A DNA stretch of 6,374 bases from Deltaproteobacteria bacterium (GTDB lineage Bacteria > Desulfobacterota > SM23-61): positions 1-6,374 of the forward strand of contig JAPLIW010000747.1 of assembly GCA_026388915.1 (NCBI GenBank), in the 5' to 3' direction. Shown here piece after piece: positions 5,975 to 6,374 of this stretch. Numbering within the stretch: the stretch's first letter is position 1; the number at the start of each line of letters is the position of its first letter. The notes below the pieces were generated by a model. That model saw only the letters and a program-made list of their open reading frames with translations, searched no databases and was not told the DNA's origin. A program made the position numbers and the translations under genes.

Positions 5975-6149
5975 CCACAGAGGGCACAGAGATCACCGGG
6001 CAAAAAACTGGAATGTTGGAATGATGGAATAATGATTAAATCGAACAGCAAAATTAGAAAAAATCGTTGCTCATCCATTATTCCATTGTTCCACTATTCC
6101 ATTATTCCTTTTCTTTCAATCCTCTGCGTTCTCTGCGTTCTCTGCGGTT
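5975..6149. repeat. Nested inverted-repeat element, copy 2, between dprA and topA
   Basis: Outer arms are built from 9-bp units. CACAGAG occurs twice (5976-5982, 5985-5991) on the left. CTCTGCG occurs three times (6122-6128, 6131-6137, 6140-6146) on the right, and about 14 of 18 aligned positions are complementary. Inside lies the octamer element seen at 2176-2282: a left arm of TGGAATNN units (6009-6037) and a right arm of CCATNNTT-type units (6075-6108). The 37-base centre is AT-rich and shows no gene. The element begins at the dprA stop and ends 21 bases before topA, so it supplies almost the whole spacer. No transposase is present. Confidence 0.85.
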
Positions 6150-6170
6150 AATAGTTTTTAAGGAGATGAA

Positions 6171-6374
6171 ATGGCCAAGTCGTTAATCATCGTCGAGTCT
6201 CCGGCCAAAGCCCGGACGATCTCGAATTATTTGAAGGATGAATACGTCATCAAGGCCTCGGTGGGCCACATCAAGGACCTTCCCGAAAGCCGCCTGGGGG
6301 TGGATATCGACAAGGGGTTCAGCCCCGAGTACCAGGTCATCCAGGGCAAAGTCAAAGTCCTTAAAGAGATCAAA
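6171..6374 (+). CDS. topA: DNA topoisomerase I (type IA), N-terminal part only
   Basis: This enzyme relaxes negatively supercoiled DNA by single-strand passage. Only 68 codons are in the window, and the frame is open to the right edge. The start MAKSLIIVESPAKARTI is the Toprim signature, with catalytic Glu9 followed by SPAK, and SVGHIKDLP follows at about residues 38-46, matching the usual N-terminus of TopA. The active-site tyrosine and zinc fingers would lie outside. AGGAG (6161-6165), five bases before the ATG, sets the start; the ATG at 6166 stops after six codons. A promoter is not obvious in the repeat-filled spacer, so topA may be read through from dprA or from a promoter inside the repeat. 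Confidence 0.97.
   Translation, partial: MAKSLIIVESPAKARTISNYLKDEYVIKASVGHIKDLPESRLGVDIDKGFSPEYQVIQGKVKVLKEIK

Overview
The window looks like chromosomal DNA from an anaerobic, moderately GC-rich bacterium. The best guess is a member of the Desulfobacterota (former Deltaproteobacteria), possibly a syntrophic or fermentative lineage. This is inferred from an oxygen-sensitive 4-hydroxybutyryl-CoA dehydratase next to acyl-CoA/thiolase genes, from the order secreted protein - dprA - topA, and from low-complexity intergenic repeats. No rRNA, tRNA, CRISPR array or transposase gene is visible.

Left half (1-3434, minus strand): a probable operon read right to left. It holds a short-chain acyl-CoA dehydrogenase (3434-2289), a 4-hydroxybutyryl-CoA dehydratase of the AbfD type (2152-707) and a class I acetyl-CoA acetyltransferase that runs off the left edge (680-1). 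A good sigma70-type promoter (TTGACA, 18 bp, TACAAT) lies at 3558-3529, and a 14-bp palindrome covers its -10 box. Together the enzymes centre on crotonyl-CoA: the dehydratase makes it from 4-hydroxybutyryl-CoA, the dehydrogenase interconverts it with butyryl-CoA, and the thiolase cleaves acetoacetyl-CoA to acetyl-CoA. The hydratase and 3-hydroxyacyl-CoA dehydrogenase that would link crotonyl-CoA to acetoacetyl-CoA are not in the window.

Middle (3435-3976): a roughly 540-bp AT-rich divergent intergenic region with one promoter on each side and no convincing gene.

Right half (3977-6374, plus strand): a secreted protein of 264 residues built from two similar beta-rich domains, then a canonical intrinsic terminator. 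The DNA-processing protein gene dprA starts almost on top of that terminator. After it come a nested inverted-repeat element and the first 68 codons of topA (DNA topoisomerase I).

The least expected items are two copies of an intergenic element made of degenerate 8-bp units in inverted orientation. One lies inside the metabolic operon and the other in front of topA. The second copy is also enclosed by inverted arms of 9-bp units. Nothing in the window clearly forms a new defence or mobile system.
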